The notes under the pieces: model-generated
What the model saw: only the letters and a program-made list of their open reading frames with translations
Told to the model about the DNA's origin: nothing
Databases searched by the model: none
Shown here: in pieces, positions 43,301 through 53,800 of the stretch
How positions within the stretch are numbered: the stretch's first letter is position 1
How the letters are laid out: each line of letters begins with the position of its first letter
Position numbers and translations under genes: made by a program
Source: Capronia americana
Lineage: Eukaryota; Ascomycota; Eurotiomycetes; Chaetothyriales; Herpotrichiellaceae
Assembly (NCBI GenBank): GCA_016110215.1
Contig: JADWQD010000002.1
Coordinates: 2,666,001 to 2,730,000, forward strand
DNA: 64,000 nucleotides
Direction of reading: 5' to 3'

Positions 43301-44227
43301 GGCCTTCGGGCCAACGTGAGCGGCGGCAGGCTGGCCGACATGAACGCTGTCGCCATCGTGGAGAGTCTTCTGGGGTACGCCAGAGACAATGAGGTCGTGC
43401 CGGCCTTGTTGCTCTCAAAGACCAAGAAGAACCCGGCGGCGGCCGGTCGCGTGAACCTACCGTGGGATGCGGCTGAAATGGGGAGCGCGGCCGTCGCCGT
43501 CAAGGAGTTCGACTTGCGGATGGCGCGGGTTGAGAATCACCTTGAGATTCTCATGCAAGGCCTGCGTCGTCTGCGCCTGTTGAAGGCGGTCTTCGGCGCC
43601 TTCCAGAAGAGGGTGGGCGACTGCTCCCGTTGTGGCGCGGCGGCGGCGTGGGAGGCGGCTTCCATCTCGACGGCGTGTGGCCATGTTGTCTGCGGCGAGT
43701 GTGCCTCTGAGGCATGCTGCGCTGCAGGCGACGAGGCCGACGTCGTTCCAGCCTCCCGCTTCGCCGTCGACTACGTCGGCGTGCAGGTCCCCGGCACGGT
43801 GACGTGCTCGAGACTCCGTCTCGCGGTGAGCCTCGTCCAAGAGGCCATCGCGGCCCGCGACTCGGTGTTGGTGTTTGCCCAGCACCAGGGCATCAAAAAC
43901 GCCTTCACCGAGGCGTGTGGCGAGGCGGGCATTACCTGCCTCGACGGTTTCGAGGCCGGAACCGCGGCCAGGGCTGTGGAGCGTTTCCGGGCGGCTCAGC
44001 CTGCCTGCCTTGTTCTCAAGGTGGACAGCGCCGATGCCGCCGGCTGGAACCTCCAGAGCGCCAACCACGTGGTGTTCTTGTCGGTGCCGGTGCTGGGTTC
44101 GGTGGCGGAGTTGGATGCCACCAGGGAGCAGGCTGTTGGGCGGTGCTGGCGTCCTGGCCAGACGAAGCAGGTCTTCGTCTACCAGGTCGCTGCCACCGAG
44201 ACCGGCGAGCTTGACCTGGTGGGCTGA
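37400..44227 (+). CDS. DNMT5-type cytosine-5 DNA methyltransferase with SNF2 ATPase
   Basis: One exon of 2,275 aa. The MTase half shows motif I MCSGTEAPFVALDLI (~282), motif IV SSCVDYSTLN with catalytic Cys380, motif VI IIIENVAG (Glu424), motif VIII QTRQRG (459) and motifs IX-X GLEILALQGFPT...LAGNAMS (676). Cys/His clusters at ~782-815 resemble a small zinc module. The ATPase half shows ADEVGAGKTTTS (Lys1425), a VDEYT box (Asp1707) and LSGTPP. A RING-like CSRCG...CGHVVCGEC (from 2075) precedes the helicase C-lobe, ending in QAVGRCWRPGQ (~2244). In Cryptococcus this family copies hemimethylated CpG using ATP. No N-terminal chromodomain is recognisable, unlike in Cryptococcus. The first ATG of the frame is 37400. 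The protein stops ~20 residues after motif VI. Confidence 0.93.
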   Translation: MSSNISEEDATSARASSAGADEVYHPGSRYEAVVNENGRARRPSKSQMRAKKPEEGRVPGTNKHYKHYDLGTNASEVYMEFPDGGRREVIPRPEKRVYKDIELAPIDSGDTLLGSSGDQTKPGLEELQLLRDLYNSANQQSHDSGDPANQESDGVDGGTVAEALNHVPSSGDYSLTDESESDESEVEAVQTKKAKGRPARKPTAKGRAKSTAPTQNGDDDKADSDDDGGDNKVGEHNRLDVTTHPLSDIDRIFSLITDHAVNEGLLEAMKVFGVQGIKVVTMCSGTEAPFVALDLIRNSLRSSDAREKFKYQHLGSAEIEPWKQAFILRNFGPPIIFRDVTDFESHAENPDDKDRYPVTAFGKRVEPPRGAHILVAGSSCVDYSTLNRVKGEWKGERGEGESARTMNGIGAYAKMYKPTVIIIENVAGAPWNMIKVFWAEKGYDTVIVKLSTVDYYLPQTRQRGYLFGVHQDIADLAGFDINQAHKEWIHLMAGFQRRASSPYSDFTLREDDPRLQSVIHSVTDNKKRGGSTDWVQCRKRHVQERVANKLGLGTPFTKRRGHPQAQLDDYADQEWALKQSKRVLDMLDIRHLDDVSRRDFDMRFKHRNINVSQNVDRDRDNRQWGIVGCVTPSGCLFDTRRGGPLTGLEILALQGFPTGDLQLEKYTSNQLQDLAGNAMSTTVIGPAILSAIIACFRVHEDNDGEQQIFEVAVDEHQDSSEDQPMEDAPVREAFDERELETNPNSKDLVPLEEEFPRVHDTEKGPYSLATILGKARDLQPLCRCEGLHRRTSEEIIYCQDCYYTCCKGCSRDTHGHKALSKLEIGTSPRPVARTFAQLLIEVLPAVLQNQNASALLPPLAASSSEEIKVRVSEALQSKVHFQGVKFEGSWKAVYESELALLELEFVPNRHMCDTCENHEKPHLHLDVVPMWLLFAKAPADEPVDSKMRKLFQHPIACMTPEQTLFSGKWKLWDGPPQHSKVRIVQAGEQVPSWERRLELEGAPFRSLNSFSAIEVSHSTSAHDKAQSLVEDIAGIYQLLPDCPAPSGTLHRRVRGSGTGTAPLFLFLQSNPLQDGRFDRVVFSNQPFRATTVDGRGVLAALDKSWRPVATAQVYRGQEVLCEPVSQWSDSPAQELQMPREENTVQKWVLKPNADPMSAAACVNAFSTILLLDLTCDANARGRLENRREICITLERKTHALSDFGWILSHSASIPRPWNSWQHIDLSKAVECKVCSPAQPCVKWVLKKTGASENVKAMESPLEAAEYENALSSRPNPAVALLRDVEGKALLDVKINITTLAHRAVAPFLVNRSPDSELESLQWRVDPYDQFGPHPKFSLPKLQSNKLDPVNKSLQQELDLGRPLWKSQLQVLAWMIDQEISPKVWDEMSLIESCLPALGWRLEAKALLRRRHVRGGVIADEVGAGKTTTSLALVKYDYQQSQTTAATQSQGTPDSEPEAQPNQDDAESHTGKLETDGTLILVPKNILSQWEGEVRNCLNWRKLQPAERTGLEQKAPYYITVKDVPELQKYSHEQIKGAALVLAAWDLFGQKAYWSSLRKIACSTCTPDEPGRAFDEWLRETLPSLGTCVEALKTGVADFWTAWDSVRERAQTDHKYENFEGFLTRQTKRNFFAKERAAAKNKAGPSNATAGNEASEDKKAMDLRIQETAQQKSQEELAGFRRDLHRQGQPMPPPVLLHMFAFRRLIVDEYTYIEGEALLALLQLDAARRWMLSGTPPIQAYDSLNTTAKLIGTQIATYDEHEGKFGFGKDAPKMSKDKSHAQEVQSYQYVASAAFKEAVYGRARDFSERFIRKNEPSQGRAGKTSSLARVDLNPSEWVTCSDVGNLAMDPDRPFGKSTTTKKVGVNKEVPASIWWLTDLVERTNGPQDARICSSVMLEEIWPVVREDAHCILTRQLAGAEEHRMEQIIKEQAEHVCSRISEVLPLLQELWHMHRLVRHSDKGAAASFTGLRANVSGGRLADMNAVAIVESLLGYARDNEVVPALLLSKTKKNPAAAGRVNLPWDAAEMGSAAVAVKEFDLRMARVENHLEILMQGLRRLRLLKAVFGAFQKRVGDCSRCGAAAAWEAASISTACGHVVCGECASEACCAAGDEADVVPASRFAVDYVGVQVPGTVTCSRLRLAVSLVQEAIAARDSVLVFAQHQGIKNAFTEACGEAGITCLDGFEAGTAARAVERFRAAQPACLVLKVDSADAAGWNLQSANHVVFLSVPVLGSVAELDATREQAVGRCWRPGQTKQVFVYQVAATETGELDLVG

Positions 44228-44649
44228 GCGGAGGGGTGGTGTCGGCGGCGTGGTTTTCTGCGGTGGACGTTGGGGTGGTGGCGGGTGGTGATGGCGGTTT
44301 CTCTTCTTTTGCTGGGCGGGTCGTTGTGCGGTGGTGTGCGGTGCGGTGCTGGCCGCTGCGAGTCGGTGGAGGCGGCGGCCTCAAACTTTTGTGTTGCTTG
44401 GGTTTCTTTTCTTTCCTTTGTTTAATAGATTGGAAATGAAAGGAGATGTGACACCGTTTCTCTGCACCTTAGCCCTGTCGTGCGTCGTATACATCGTGCC
44501 TATGCATCGTGCGCCGTGTTCATCGTGTGAATTACTGTATGTATCTTGGACGTCGCCCCCCCCTGTGTATCAATTTATATATTTATCGTTAATGCAGCGG
44601 ACGGTACCTACTCTAATACGAACTATCGTATCGTAGAGTAATCGCTCTT

Positions 44650-44710
44650 AACGATGCCCCTTCGCTAATAATCCCCCTGTTCGCCAACGATCCCCGTTCG
44701 CCAACGTATT
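44650..44710. repeat. Diverged short tandem units (CCCC..TTCGCCAACGAT)
   Basis: GTTCGCCAACG occurs at 44679-44689 and again at 44696-44706, each preceded by a CCCC run. A third, more diverged unit (CCCCTTCGCTAATAAT) lies just upstream. It may be a remnant of a repeat or element; nothing codes here. Confidence 0.4.
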
Positions 44711-46666
44711 TTAACGAGCCGTATTGTCTATCAGCTCACAAATAGCCACCACTCACGATATACTAGGCGTCGACCGTCAACACCACAACAACTTTCTGCA
44801 AGCCTCCCTTAATAACTAGTCGTAACCCTACAGGATCGTCCCCCATTCGCAATAGAGCCGCCTCTTATGATAGACAAGGCACCGTCCATTGAGACCACAA
44901 CACATTTCCGCGCCCGCCTTTTTCAATCTATGTTTGATGTTCAATGGTCTACTTCTAAAGGATATCCTTGTGCTTTGTTCGCCCTCGTCCACAATATTGC
45001 CGTCGCTCGATGGAGTGCGCGTGAGCCACCTGACCAAGGAGTCCATGCGTGCCCTTCAATTGTGATCTGAGGTCATGTATTAGGGCTCGTGTGTATAGGG
45101 TGTCTCCTTTTACCCGCCGTCCATAATATCGAAACACTGAGTCCCGAGATGACGGTGTTGACCGCTTGATACACGAGCTCGGCGGGATGGGTAATGTCTT
45201 GCAAGGACTGATTGTAGAGTAGACCTGTTCAACGGTCCGGTACCACCAGCCCCAGTGTCGATGGACTTGGCTTGTGCTTCTGAGTAAGGAATCTCACCTG
45301 AAGGCTCTTTCGAACGATCTGGTCCAAATTCAGCCCAACCTCACCTCACACTGACCTCCCGAGGCGCATGATAGCCGCCTGAATGGTCGTGAAACAACCT
45401 ACATTTCTGAAATTGGTGGTGGAAGAGGGCGACGCAAGGTGCCATTCCCGCTTCGTTGGCACCACTTCCTCCAGACTGTTTCAATAGCCTTGTGATTCTT
45501 ATGTCAGTTTCTCTTACCATGCGGAGTTTTGGCCTCTCAAACCCCCTGATTCGACCACAGCCTCGTGCTGAGTCACCGACCATGTCACATGACGCGGCTT
45601 TCGCGCGGTGTTTAGCGATGCTGCAGGCAAGCGCAGGACAAGTCCGGAGTATGGACTATCGCTCTCTCTACCATTCACGCTGTGTTAACTTCTTTGCTTG
45701 ATATCACATAACACATCTTAGGCGGTTTGATGAAGCCATGATCCAGTATTTCGTCGCCACTCGAAAACGCAACGCACCCCAAATTCTTCCGCGGCTGAGC
45801 TCCGGGAGAGGCCTTCCTGCTTCGACGTGCGACTTATCCTTATGCTGTGGCACCCTGGCACCGGAAGACTGCCTTCCCATTTCTGAAAGCATTTCCGCCC
45901 CCAAAGGTGCGTCCTCACCGTCTCACGTCGAAGGTGCAGGCATCCGTCGATTGTTCTTCGCGGGGCCTGATGCCGGCTGACTTTCCCGCAACCCTGGCCC
46001 AGTTCGTTGGAGTTCAATCCTCAACGAATGGGCCCACAAACTCTCTCAGGCTAATGCTTTCGAGTGTAAAATGAAACCAACTCTCGATGAGTTCTTCTCA
46101 GACGAGATAAAGATTTGAGGAGGGTCACGGAAATGGCTGCGCTCTCCTTGCTTCATCACCATCTTGACGTCGCTGGACGATGCGGCATTCTCGAAATTCC
46201 CTGCTCGATCGACTCCACCGCGACTTTCGTTAGATTGCGCTAGCCGGACTGCTCAACACGGTGGGTGCATGCATTTCTGCTGGGGGCCCAACGCCAAATT
46301 TAGCATTCCGCGAATGATTTCAATGGTTGCTGCCACCCTGCAGTCACGGCGCACTGTTCTCCTCTGCAATTCTTCGGGGGTGCAATTACTTGGGTACCTG
46401 CGCTCAGATCTCCCACACTCGCGCCAATATCCTCATACCGAGAAACTGCTGTCGAATGGTCTGGTAGCAAGAATCCCATGCTCTTCAGCAAAGCCAGTCC
46501 CGCCGCCATGTGTTTCGCTCTCTGACCGGCACAGCATCTCCCTTGCTTTCGTAGTGCACTCGCGTGTCCTCCACGAGGGATGAGGACGAGTATACCGAGT
46601 ACAGATCAGCCAATTAGGTTCGGTCATCGGTGGCTTAGTGGAATGGAGCGAGCGATGCACCAAAAA

Positions 46667-46709
46667 CGGAGTCCGAAATTATGTGCTTGATTGACTGGGG
46701 CGGACTCCG
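46667..46709. repeat. 9-bp inverted repeat, potential hairpin
   Basis: CGGAGTCCG at 46667-46675 and CGGACTCCG at 46701-46709 are perfect reverse complements separated by 25 nt. The right arm itself can also pair as GGGCGG-ACT-CCGCCC. It lies in the gene-poor stretch before ACC; function unknown. Confidence 0.5.
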
Positions 46710-47817
46710 CCCTTGGGTACCACACGTCCAGTCCTCGATCTCGGGTTCAAGCCCTCCCCCTTTTCGTAAATCTTAGGATCTTGACCCCCAGCTGAGGCTG
46801 AAAGATGATAAGAGAAAGATACACAAGCGTCGCGATAGTCGCGATCAATGATATATTGTTAGACACATATCTGAATACGACATACGAGAGGACCCATCAA
46901 TGCGACGTGCACCTGGTGGTAGAAGCGCTCTAAAGATTTTTGTTGGAATCTGTTGACTTTGTTTCCATCCGCCCGCGCGGATCTTTGGGGCACGAAATCA
47001 CGTTGTACCGCAAATGGAACAGCAACAACGGCCACAGGCCTCGGGTTATCGCGCAGCATCATTATGATGCCACGGACGACGTCACTCGCCCGGGCTCAAC
47101 AAGAAGCGAGAACGGCATCTCTCGCAGAAGCAGCACCAAAATTTCTGTTGGAGTTGAGGATGGGGACGCGCTCGGGCGCTTTGTGGAGGGAAAAGCTGAT
47201 GTGGGCCGTGCGGTTGACAGCCTCAGCGAATAGATCGACGGTAGTGGCAAGCCTGAGCATCGCCTGGAGCCAATCACGCCCCTGGCATTCCCGGTTGGCC
47301 CTGCTCGGCGATTCACTTTTGGTGCGCCCAACAGCGAAATGTCGATGCGCCCCCCGGAGCAAAATAGGGAGACTTATGCATGCTCGGTAGAGGGCTTTTA
47401 GTCGCTGTTTGGCTGCGGGCCGGCTAGAGATTCAGCTAAACCCGTTGCGCATTTGCGGCTTCATCCAACAGGCCCAAAAAGTGTCAGGGACACATCTCAG
47501 CACGTCGTTGCTCTCATATACCCTGCGTCTTCGTGTCTCCTCGCCCTCCCATTTTGCTGACTTGACACTCCTCATCCTCTTCCTCTACCATTACCTTTTT
47601 CTCATACTTCCCCGACCTGATCACTCCTTACCCAGGCCGTACGAGTTATAGACTTTTGGACTCCACGTTGGGACTGCGGTAATATTGGCGTAATTCCGGT
47701 CTCCTTTTTTCGGTCCCCAGAGCCACACTCGACCTACCGCCCTCCCCCGACGAAGACACCTATTCTCCCAAGAGACTCGACTTTTCAGTTGCATGAGATA
47801 GACCTTCCTTCCTCAAC

Positions 47818-50800
47818 ATGGCTCCCGCCAACGTCAACGGTGTCAAAGGCACCAAACCGCTCGCCAACGGCACTCCGAGTTCGTGGCAAGCAAAGCACAA
47901 TGTGGCAGACCACTTCATCGGGGCCAACAGACTAGCAAAAGCTCCTCCGAGCAAAGTCAAGGACTTTGTTCAATCACACGACGGTCACACCGTCATTACC
48001 TCAGTAAGTCAAGATTTCAGGACGGAAAAATCCCCGCGTGTGTGCGCAGTCGCGAGCTAACAGCGCGAAATTTAGGTGCTCATCGCGAACAACGGTATTG
48101 CAGCAGTCAAAGAAATCCGTTCGGTACGAAAATGGGCCTACGAGATGTTTGGCGACGAGCGGGCCATCCAGTTCACGGTCATGGCCACGCCGGAAGATTT
48201 ACAGGCAAACGCGGACTACATCCGCATGGCTGATCAATATGTGGAGGTACGTGAGGTCACAAAGACGCGATGGAGGCGGTGGCTGACATTGTTTGACAGG
48301 TGCCCGGAGGCACGAATAACAACAACTACGCGAACGTCGAATTGATTGTCGACATCGCCGAGCGGATGAACGTCCACGCTGTCTGGGCCGGCTGGGGTCA
48401 CGCCTCAGAGAACCCCAAACTGCCCGAATCCCTCGCAGCTTCTCCCAAGAAGATTGTCTTTATCGGGCCCCCGGGTTCCGCGATGCGAAGTCTCGGTGAC
48501 AAGATCTCCTCCACAATCGTCGCCCAGCATGCGAAAGTACCCTGCATTCCTTGGTCTGGAGAGGGTGTCGACGAGGTGGAAATTGACAAAAACGGCATCG
48601 TGACTGTCAAAGACGAGGTCTACGAGAAGGGATGCGTACATTCGCCAGAAGAGGGCCTGGAAGCCGCGCGAAAAATTGGTTTCCCGGTGATGGTCAAGGC
48701 TTCGGAAGGTGGTGGCGGCAAGGGTATCCGAAAAGTCGATGATGAATCCCAGTTCATGGAGCTCTACAATGCCGCGGCCAACGAAATTCCAGGTTCTCCC
48801 ATCTTCATCATGAAGCTGGCCGGAAACGCCCGGCATTTGGAGGTCCAGCTTTTGGCGGATCAGTACGGCAACAACATCTCCATCTTTGGCAGAGATTGCT
48901 CCGTCCAGCGCCGACACCAGAAGATCATCGAAGAAGCCCCTGTCACGATTGCCAACCAAGAGGCTCTACACGAGATGGAGGCGGCCGCTGTGCGACTCGG
49001 CGAATTGGTCGGCTACGTTTCTGCAGGCACAGTGGAATGGCTGTACTCGCACGCAGACAACAAGTTCTACTTCCTGGAACTTAACCCTCGTCTCCAAGTC
49101 GAACATCCGACCACCGAAATGGTCAGTGGTGTCAATATCCCCGCCGCCCAGCTCCAGGTTGCCATGGGTCTTCCTCTCCACCGCATCCGTGACATTCGCT
49201 TGTTGTACGGTGTTGACCCGCACACCTCGACCGAGATTGACTTTCACTTCAAGTCAGAGGCCAGTTCGAAGACCCAGCGACGACCTAGACCAAAGGGTCA
49301 CTGCACAGCCTGCCGTATCACCTCCGAAGATCCGGGCGAGGGCTTCAAACCCTCCAGCGGAACCATGCACGATCTCAATTTCCGTTCGAGCTCAAATGTC
49401 TGGGGTTACTTCTCCGTCTCCTCGGCATCCAGCATCCACAGCTTCTCCGACAGTCAGTTCGGTCACATTTTCGCTTACGGTGAGAATCGAGCAGCTTCCC
49501 GCAAGCACATGGTTGTTGCGCTCAAAGAGCTGAGCATCCGTGGTGACTTCAGAACCACCATTGAATACCTGATCAAGCTCCTTGAGACGCCTGCATTCGA
49601 AGACAACACAATCACCACTGGATGGCTCGATCAGCTGATCACTAAGAAGCTGACCGCCGATCGTCCTGATCAAATGCTTGCGATCCTGGCTGGCGCTGTC
49701 ACCAAAGCTCATATTGCCAGCGAAGCATGCATTATGGAATATCGCAAGGGACTCGAGAAGGGCCAAGTGCCCGCCAAAGATGTCCTCAAGACGGTCTTTC
49801 CGGTCGACTTCATTTACGAAGGTCAGCGATACAAGTTCACCGTGACACGGTCAAGTCTTGACAGCTACCACATCTTCATCAACGGCTCGAAGTGCTCGGT
49901 GGGCATCCGAGCTCTTGCTGATGGCGGCCTGTTGATGCTTCTATCGGGCCGATCCCACAGCGTGTACTGGAAGGAGGAGCCAACTGCTATCCGTCTGAGC
50001 GTTGACAGCAAGACCTGCCTGCTCGAGCAGGAGAACGACCCCACCCAACTCCGAACTCCTTCTCCTGGCAAGCTCGTCAAATTCACTGTCGACAATGGCT
50101 CCCACGTGAAAGCGGGTCAAGCCTTTGCTGAGGTCGAAGTCATGAAGATGTACATGCCGCTGATCGCACAAGAAGACGGTGTGGTTCAATTCATCAAGCA
50201 GCCAGGAGCCACTCTCGAGGGTGGCGACATTCTTGGTATCCTGGCTCTCGATGACCCCTCCCGAGTCAAGACCGCGGAGACATTTACTGGCCAGCTCCCC
50301 GATCTTGGACCGCCTCAAGTTGTTGGTAACAAGCCGCCTCAGCGGTTTGCGCTCCTCACCGGCGTTCTCCAGAACATTCTCATGGGATTCGACAACCAAG
50401 TCATCATGGCTTCAACCCTCAAGGAGTTGGTGCAAGTTTTGAGAGATCCAGAGCTGCCGTACGGTGAATGGGCCGCTCGATCATCTGCTCTTCACTCGAG
50501 AACCCCCCAGAAACTGGATGCCCAACTTGTGCAGATAGTGGAGCGAGCAAGCTCTCGCCAGGCCGAGTTTCCAGCTAAGCAACTCCAGAAGGCTATCAAC
50601 AAGTTCATCGAGGATAACATGTCGGCGAGTGATGGAGCTGCGCTTCATGCGACTTTGGCGCCCCTCGAGGACGTCACTGCCAGATACGCCGACGGGCTCA
50701 AGGTCCACGAGTTCAATGTCTTTACTGGCTTCATTGATCAGTATTATCAAGTTGAGAAGCTCTTCGCTTCCGGCACTCCCAGAGATGAGGATGTCATCTT

Positions 50801-53800
50801 GAAGCTTCGAGAGCAGCACAAGGATGATATCCTCTCGGTCGTTTGGACTGTCTTGTCCCATGCCCGCGTGTCTGCAAAGAACAATCTGATTGTCGCCATC
50901 CTGGATCTGTACAGGCCTAACCAGCCAAACGTGGGCAACGTTGCGAAGTACTTCAGACCTGCCCTCCGACGACTGACGGAGCTCGACTCTCGTGCGACAG
51001 CAAAGGTCACACTCAAGGCTCGTGAGTTGCTTATTCTGTGCGCACTGCCCTCGCTTGAGGAGAGGTCATCCCAGATGGAACACATCCTCAAGTCCTCCGT
51101 TGTGGAGTCCAAGTACGGAGAGACTGGTTGGGAGCATAGGGAGCCAGATCTCGATGTGTTGAGAGAAGTGGTGGACTCTCGGTATACCGTATTCGACGTT
51201 CTGCCGCTCTTCTTTGCTCATCATGATCCCTGGGTTGGCCTTGCTGCTCTTGAAGTGTATGTGCGACGCGCCTACCGTGCATACACTGTCAAAGAAGTCG
51301 AGTATCACAACGATGTCGACCCACCGTTCTTTCTCTCATGGGACTTCATCCTCCGCAAAGTCGGCCAAACAGAATTCGGCCTGCCCTTGGCGTCCTCTTA
51401 TCCATCTGGACAGGCGACACCTTCCCAGACCGGCACTCAGTTCAAGCGTATTTCTTCTGTCAGCGACTTGTCATACCTGAACAAACTTCAAGGGGAGGAC
51501 GAGCCAACTCGCAGAGGTGTCATTGCTCCTTGCAATTACCTGGACGAAGTTGACGAGTGCCTGGCACGCGCACTTGAGGCTTTCCCCAAGGGCACAACGG
51601 AGAAGCGTCCAAGCACCTCACAACATCTCATGCCGACACTCGAAAGCCAGAGACGGCCACAACAAAAATCGGACGACGATGAACTGACCAATGTTTGCAA
51701 CATCGCCATCCGCGACATTGAGTCCTTGAGTGATCCGGAGATTCTGGATCGTGTGCAAAGCATTGTGAACGAGTATAAGCCGGAACTCCTGGCCCGCAAA
51801 GTCCGTCGCATCACCTTCATATGTGGACACAAGGAAGGTACTTATCCCGGCTACTTCACGTTCCGTGGCCCAACCTACGACGAGGATGCTAGCATCCGTC
51901 ACAACGAGCCCGCAACAGCTTTCCAGCTGGAGCTTGGTAGGCTGTCTAAATTCAAGATCCGTCCTGTGTTCACTGAGAACCGGAACATCCACATTTACGA
52001 GGCCGTCGGCAAGGGCGAAGATCGAGATAAGGTTGTCGACAAGCGCTACTTCACTCGCGCTGTTGTTCGACCGGGCCGCCTCAAGGATGAGATTCCCACG
52101 GCCGAGTACTTGATCGCAGAGACTGATCGGCTCGTCAACGACATCTGTGATGCACTTGAGATTATTGGCAACAATAACTCCGACCTGAACCACATTTTCA
52201 TCAACTTTACCCCGGTGTTCAATCTGCAACCCCAGGATGTTGAGGAGCAGATTTCCGGTTTCTTGGAACGCTTCTCACGCAGATTCCTTCGTCTCCGCGT
52301 CACAGGCGCCGAGATCAGAATCCTCTGCACGGATCCCGACTCTGGACTGCCCTACCCTCTTCGAGTCGTCATCACAAACACTTCTGGGTACGTCGTCCAG
52401 GTTGAGTCGTATGTTGAGAAGAAGGCCCGCAATGGCGAATGGGTATTTGAAAGCATCGGCGGTACCAGCAAGGTCGGCTCTATGCACCTTCGCCCTGTAT
52501 CCACGCCTTATCCCACAAAGGAATGGTTGCAGCCCAAGCGTTACAAGGCCCATCTTATGGGGACTCAATATGTCTACGACTTCCCCGAACTGTTCAGACA
52601 AGCCATCTACAACAGCTGGAACAAAGCTATTGCCAAGCATGCGCCACTCGCTGAATCCAAGCCGGAGCTCGCAAGCTGCCTGGAGTACAATGAGCTCATC
52701 CTCGATGATGCTGATAACCTCGCCGAGGTTTCTCGTGAGGCTGGTACCAATGCTTGCGGTATGGTCGGCTGGGTCTTGACCGCCAAAACTCCAGAATACC
52801 CAAGAGGCAGGAAATTCGTGATTATCGCCAACGACATCACATTCCAGATCGGTTCTTTCGGACCTGCCGAGGACAAATTCTTCAACAAGTGCACCGAGTA
52901 CGCCCGCAAACTGGGTATCCCGCGGATCTACCTGTCGGCCAACTCTGGGGCCCGTATTGGCATGGCCGAAGAGCTCATTCCCCACTTCTCAGTTGCCTGG
53001 AACGACGAGGGGAACCCGTCATCTGGCTTTAAATACCTGTACTTGACACCTGAGAAGAGGGAGTTGCTCAGCAAGAAGGAAATCCTCACGGAGAAGGTGG
53101 TCGAAGATGGAGAGGAACGACACAAGATCACCACCATCGTTGGCGCCAAAGACGGTCTAGGTGTTGAATGTCTGCGTGGCTCCGGTCTCATTGCCGGCGC
53201 TACCTCCAAGGCTTATGAGGATATCTTCACCATCACTCTCGTCACCTGCCGATCTGTGGGTATTGGCGCTTATCTCGTCCGTCTGGGTCAGCGTGCCATC
53301 CAAATTGAGGGTCAGCCAATCATCCTCACTGGTGCTCCGGCCCTGAACAAAGTGCTGGGTAAGGAAGTCTACACATCGAACTTGCAGCTGGGTGGCACTC
53401 AGATCATGTACAAGAACGGTGTCTCCCACATGGTCGCGAGCGACGACTTCCAGGGAGTGGAGAAGATCGTCGACTGGTTGTCCTTCGTTCCCGACAAGAA
53501 GGGCCAGCCAGTTCCAGTCAGCCCTCCTTCCGATACTTGGGATCGCGAGATCGCTTTCTACCCACCAAAGGGACCTTATGACGTGAGACATCTCATTGGT
53601 GGCCAGGAGAACGAAGAGGGCTTCCTCTCTGGGCTGTTCGACAAGGACTCGTTCCAGGAATCCCTCGGCGGCTGGGCTCGGACCGTCGTTGTTGGTCGTG
53701 CTCGACTTGGCGGCATCCCTATGGGTGTCATCGCGGTCGAGACTCGCACGGTCGAGAACGTCAGCCCTGCCGATCCCGCCAACGCCGACTCTATGGAAAC

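Larger units (their letters stand above)
44228..47817. other. Long gene-poor stretch between DNMT5 and ACC
   Basis: 3.6 kb with no gene I can support. Contents seen: a G-rich tract just after the DNMT5 stop (44228-44390), a small diverged repeat at about 44650-44710, a 9-bp inverted repeat at 46667-46709, and at the right end a C/T-rich leader typical of a highly expressed fungal gene (ACC, about 47500-47620). ORFs of 60-145 aa exist on both strands but overlap and have no family features. Confidence 0.5.

Noticed and set aside
46164..46583. 139-aa plus-strand ORF in the DNMT5-ACC gap
   Set aside because: No recognisable motif, competing ORFs on the opposite strand, and no splice-consistent extension.
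46631..46760. tRNA gene with intron suggested by A-box and B-box matches
   Set aside because: The T-arm would have only three good pairs and the acceptor arms do not pair, so it is not a functional tRNA; kept only as a weak Pol III-like relic.
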